This document shows positions 61,800 through 64,000 of a DNA stretch of 64,000 nucleotides, one piece after another. The first letter of the stretch is position 1. Every line of letters starts with the position of its first letter. The position numbers were made by a program, and so were the translations under genes. The notes under the pieces are model-generated. The model did no database searches. It saw nothing but the letters and a program-made list of their open reading frames with translations, and was not told the origin of the DNA. Source of the DNA: JADJNY01 sp046349615. Lineage in GTDB: Bacteria > Planctomycetota > UBA1135 > GCA-002686595. The DNA lies in NCBI GenBank assembly GCA_046349615.1, contig JAXMBZ010000012.1:62001-126000 (forward strand), read 5' to 3'.

Positions 61800-63026
61800 A
61801 TGAAAGAAGTCCTGATCGGCCGCCAAGCGATCTTCGACGACCGTCTGAAGGTCTGGGCCTACGAGCTCTGCTTCCGCTACGGCACGGAGCACGCGCTCGG
61901 CACCGTCACGCCCGGCATGCGCACGGCGAACGTCGTCACCGAGGCGCTCACGACCTTCGGGCTCGATCAGCTCGTCGGCGGGCAGATGGCGTCGATCAAC
62001 GTGCCGCGTGAATTCGTCTTGATGCAGCCCGCGCTGCCCGTCGCGCCCGAGCGGCTCGTGATCGAAGTGTCCGCGCGCGAAGGCGTGGATCGCGAGCTCC
62101 TCTCCGCGCTCCACGCGTGGCGCGCGCGCGGCTTTCGCGTCGCGATCGACGACGTGAAGCACGACGACGCGGCGCTCGAGGACCTGTACGCGATCGCGGA
62201 CGTGCTCAAGGTCGACTGCCTCGGACGGCGGCTCGACGACTTGAAGTTCGAGGTGCGCCGGCTCGTTCGGCACCAGAAGGTGCTGCTCGCGGAGAAGCTC
62301 GAGTCACGGCGCGAGCTCGAGGACTGTCGCGGCCTCGGGTTCCAGTTGTTCCAGGGCTACTTCCTCGAGCGACCGGGCACGATCCGCGGGCAGGCGCTCG
62401 CGGCGAACCCGGCGGCCTTGATGCAGCTCGTCGTCGAGCTGCAGGATCCCGCGTGCGACACGGAGCGCATCGAGGCGATCGTCACGCGCGATCCGGGGCT
62501 CAGCTATCGGTTGCTGCGCTGCGTGAACTCGGCGGCGTACGGTCTCGCGCGGCGCATCGAGTCGCTGCACGAAGCGGTCGTGTTCCTCGGCACGGCGACG
62601 GTGCGCAACCTGACGTGCCTGCTGCTCCTCTCGAACACGGGCGGACAGCCGCGCGAGCTCCTGCGCATGGCGATGTTCCGCGCGCGCTTCTGCGAGCTGT
62701 TCGCGGGCGCGTGCGGGATCGCGGAGCGCTCGCGGCACTTCACGGTCGGGTTGCTGTCGCTCTTCGGCGCGCTGCTCGAGCAGCCGCTGGAGAAGCTGCT
62801 CGTCGATCTGCCGTTGTCGGCGGAGCTCAAGGGTGCCTTGCTGCGGTTCGAGGGCGATGCGGGGAGGATCCTGGCGGGGCTCGTGTCGCTCGAGCGCGCG
62901 GATTGGAACCCGTTGCTGTCGATCGTGAACGCGCCGGAGCGCATCCAGCAGTGCTGGATGGACGCGGTGAAGTGGGTGGAGGAGATCGACGGGTTGTTGG
63001 GCCAGCCCTCGGGCGCGCGCGTGTGA
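61800..63026 (+). CDS. EAL-like/HDOD signalling protein (YuxH type), copy 2
   Basis: A 408-residue paralogue of the protein at 53268-54485. EAL-like half: LIGRQAIFDDRLKVWAYELC, FRVAIDDVKHDDAALEDL, LKVDCLGR, VLLAEKLESRRELEDCRGL and FQLFQGYFLERPG. HDOD half: IVTRDPGLSYRLLRCVNSAA and GLARRIESLHEAVVFLGTAT. As in copy 1, the catalytic EAL residues are degenerate (YELC). The start is the ATG at 61800, which gives the same N-terminus as copy 1; the long open frame upstream is not supported by codon use. Confidence 0.88.
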   Translation: MKEVLIGRQAIFDDRLKVWAYELCFRYGTEHALGTVTPGMRTANVVTEALTTFGLDQLVGGQMASINVPREFVLMQPALPVAPERLVIEVSAREGVDRELLSALHAWRARGFRVAIDDVKHDDAALEDLYAIADVLKVDCLGRRLDDLKFEVRRLVRHQKVLLAEKLESRRELEDCRGLGFQLFQGYFLERPGTIRGQALAANPAALMQLVVELQDPACDTERIEAIVTRDPGLSYRLLRCVNSAAYGLARRIESLHEAVVFLGTATVRNLTCLLLLSNTGGQPRELLRMAMFRARFCELFAGACGIAERSRHFTVGLLSLFGALLEQPLEKLLVDLPLSAELKGALLRFEGDAGRILAGLVSLERADWNPLLSIVNAPERIQQCWMDAVKWVEEIDGLLGQPSGARV

Positions 63027-63309
63027 CGCTGGCGCGCGATCGCCGAGTGCGGAACGCGAACGGCGTTCGGTCGTCGGCGCGTCCTGCTTGGAACGCGCCC
63101 TCGGCTCTCGCGCAGCCGCGTCGAGCGGACATCGACGAATCAAGTTCCCTCGGCGGCGTGCCGCGCGAGTGAGCGCGGGGTCCGTAGTGCGGGCTGGGGC
63201 CCGCAGCCCGAGTGGCTGGGACGTGTGTCGATCGGCACGCAATTGCCAGGTGGGACGACCAAGGGCAAAGGGGCGCAACGGAACACACGCGTGTGCTTCG
63301 CATCACGGA

Positions 63310-63355
63310 CCCCGCACAAGCACGGGCCGGAGGACCGGCCCGTGCTTGCGCGGGG
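63310..63355 (+). terminator. Very strong hairpin after the second EAL/HDOD gene
   Basis: Bases 63310-63330 (starting CCCCGCACAAGCACGGG) pair with 63335-63355, 20 of 21 positions, around an AGGA loop. The stem ends in TTCAAGTT. It lies 280 bp after the stop. Nothing else is identified between 63027 and 63309. Confidence 0.65.
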
Positions 63356-63359
63356 TTCA

Positions 63360-63506
63360 AGTTGCTCTCAGCGACGCATGCTCGACGCGACGGGAATGTG
63401 CGCGCCACGGGAGCATTCTCGGAAGCAGTAGCTCAGCGACGAGCGCGGGGAGCGACGAAACGGTGCGCGCCGCGAGAGGATTCTTGGAAGGAGTAGCTCA
63501 GTCGTC
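63360..63506. repeat. Imperfect tandem repeat, unit about 66 bp
   Basis: Copies begin at 63360, 63427 and (partial) 63492 with AGT(T/A)GCTC. The first two share CAGCGACG, a central CGACG, GTGCGCGCC and a GA-G-ATTCT-GGAAG block. The third partial copy contains the stop codon of the minus-strand gene at 63498. Units are 65-67 bp apart. Confidence 0.6.
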
Positions 63507-64000
63507 ATCGTGCTTTGCCGCGCGGCGGAGCGACGGGTAGTCGCGCGGGAGTTTCGCTCCGACGACGTGCAGGTACGCGCCCGGAACGAGCGGCAAGACG
63601 CGCTGTCCCTCGCTTCCGTCGCGCGTCGTGGTGACGAGGCCGAACGACGTCGTCGGCAGGTTCATCGCGGCGCGCCAGTTCCGCGGCAGCGCAGCGTCCT
63701 TCGCCGCGCGGTCGAGCGTGAATACGCGGTCCTGCGCGAGCACGGCGACGACGCCGATCCGGCCCAGCGACTCCGCACCCTCCGCGTCCTTCGGAGTGCG
63801 CAGCGGCGACGTCTCCGCGATCGGTCGCAGGTCCGAACTCGTTCCGTCGCTCGCATGCACGATCCACGTCGAGCGGCCGTCCGAGGCGAGCACGCCGTCG
63901 CCGCCGTCGATCGGCCAGGCGTGGTCCGCTCGGCCGAGGTCGCGCACGAGGCCCGTCTCGGTGTCGAGCGCGCAGAGCACGAAGTCCGCCTTCGCGACCG
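63498..64000 (-). CDS. Protein of unknown function, C-terminal part (cut by window edge)
   Basis: The visible 167 residues stay in frame to the right edge, so the start lies outside. The sequence has a beta-propeller-like feel: VLCALDTETGLVRDLGRADH, GDGVLASDGRSTWIVHASDG, IGVVAVLAQDRVFTLDRAAK and SFGLVTTTRDGSEGQRVLPL. The tail is basic (LPRDYPSLRRAAKHDDD). PQQ- or WD-like repeats are possible but no full motif is seen. No family is assigned. Its stop codon lies in the third copy of the 66-bp repeat. Confidence 0.65.
   Translation of the reverse strand, partial: VAKADFVLCALDTETGLVRDLGRADHAWPIDGGDGVLASDGRSTWIVHASDGTSSDLRPIAETSPLRTPKDAEGAESLGRIGVVAVLAQDRVFTLDRAAKDAALPRNWRAAMNLPTTSFGLVTTTRDGSEGQRVLPLVPGAYLHVVGAKLPRDYPSLRRAAKHDDD

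Noticed and set aside
63421..63445. tRNA-like stretch (AGTAGCTCAGCGA) near the right edge
   Set aside because: It resembles a tRNA D-arm, but no acceptor pairing, anticodon arm or T-arm can be formed around it. The motif is explained by the 66-bp tandem repeat.

Overview
The window is very GC-rich DNA with strong G/C preference at third codon positions, so most long antisense reading frames are shadows of real genes. The gene set points to a motile, Gram-negative-type bacterium of the Planctomycetota. The evidence is a PVC-type heme-binding c-type cytochrome (54690-57992), two secreted proteins with a C-terminal FCFGDG/CPC(G/A)N Cys-rich module, many secreted or lipoprotein-like proteins, a class II ribonucleotide reductase, flagellar hook genes, MurJ and DapF. 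The phylum is my inference; no rRNA or tRNA gene is present to confirm it.

Layout. 1-9.4 kb: a truncated Rieske protein, rnhC, dapF, an M48 membrane peptidase, a flavin reductase, an unassigned structured-RNA candidate (4763-4869), an eIF-2B/MtnA-like protein, gyrA and a YqeY-type protein. 9.5-14.2 kb: murJ and a B12-dependent ribonucleotide reductase preceded by a likely NrdR box. 14.4-21.2 kb: a small secreted protein, a DsbD-type thiol:disulfide transporter whose thioredoxin-like domain is interrupted by an in-frame TGA, feoAB with a Fur-like palindrome, and rpiA. 21.3-28.6 kb: a beta-propeller/di-heme cytochrome protein and the fliK-flgD-flgE hook cluster. 28.9-33.5 kb: a secreted thioredoxin-like protein interrupted by two consecutive in-frame TGA codons, two secreted proteins of unknown role and an alpha/beta hydrolase. 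33.7-49.2 kb: CIA30, sulfatase-like, MoxR, HAD, TPR, carboxypeptidase-regulatory-like, two methyltransferases, a DUF4143-type ATPase with an AT-rich promoter, MOSC, MltA and a Cys/Met-metabolism PLP enzyme. 49.5-64 kb: a tandem pair of secreted Cys-rich proteins, two EAL-like/HDOD regulators, the PVC cytochrome, a bacteriohemerythrin next to a soluble chemotaxis-type transducer, a Tat-exported TIM-barrel protein and a truncated gene at the right edge.

The most notable result is evidence for selenocysteine use in extracytoplasmic redox proteins. In dsbD (15442-17529) the TGA replaces the first Cys of the thioredoxin-like CxxC (giving U606-V-N-C609), and a 29-nt SECIS-like hairpin begins 10 nt after it. 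In the protein at 28972-29898, a Shine-Dalgarno-preceded signal peptide is followed by TGA-TGA, a Gly-rich linker and a domain with a CxxC. A hairpin begins 10 nt after the first TGA, the same spacing as in dsbD. I infer a UxxC protein and a tandem Sec-Sec protein, possibly partners: DsbD would carry electrons across the membrane to exported selenoproteins. The selenocysteine machinery (selA, selB, selC, selD) is not in this window, so the inference depends on the rest of the genome.
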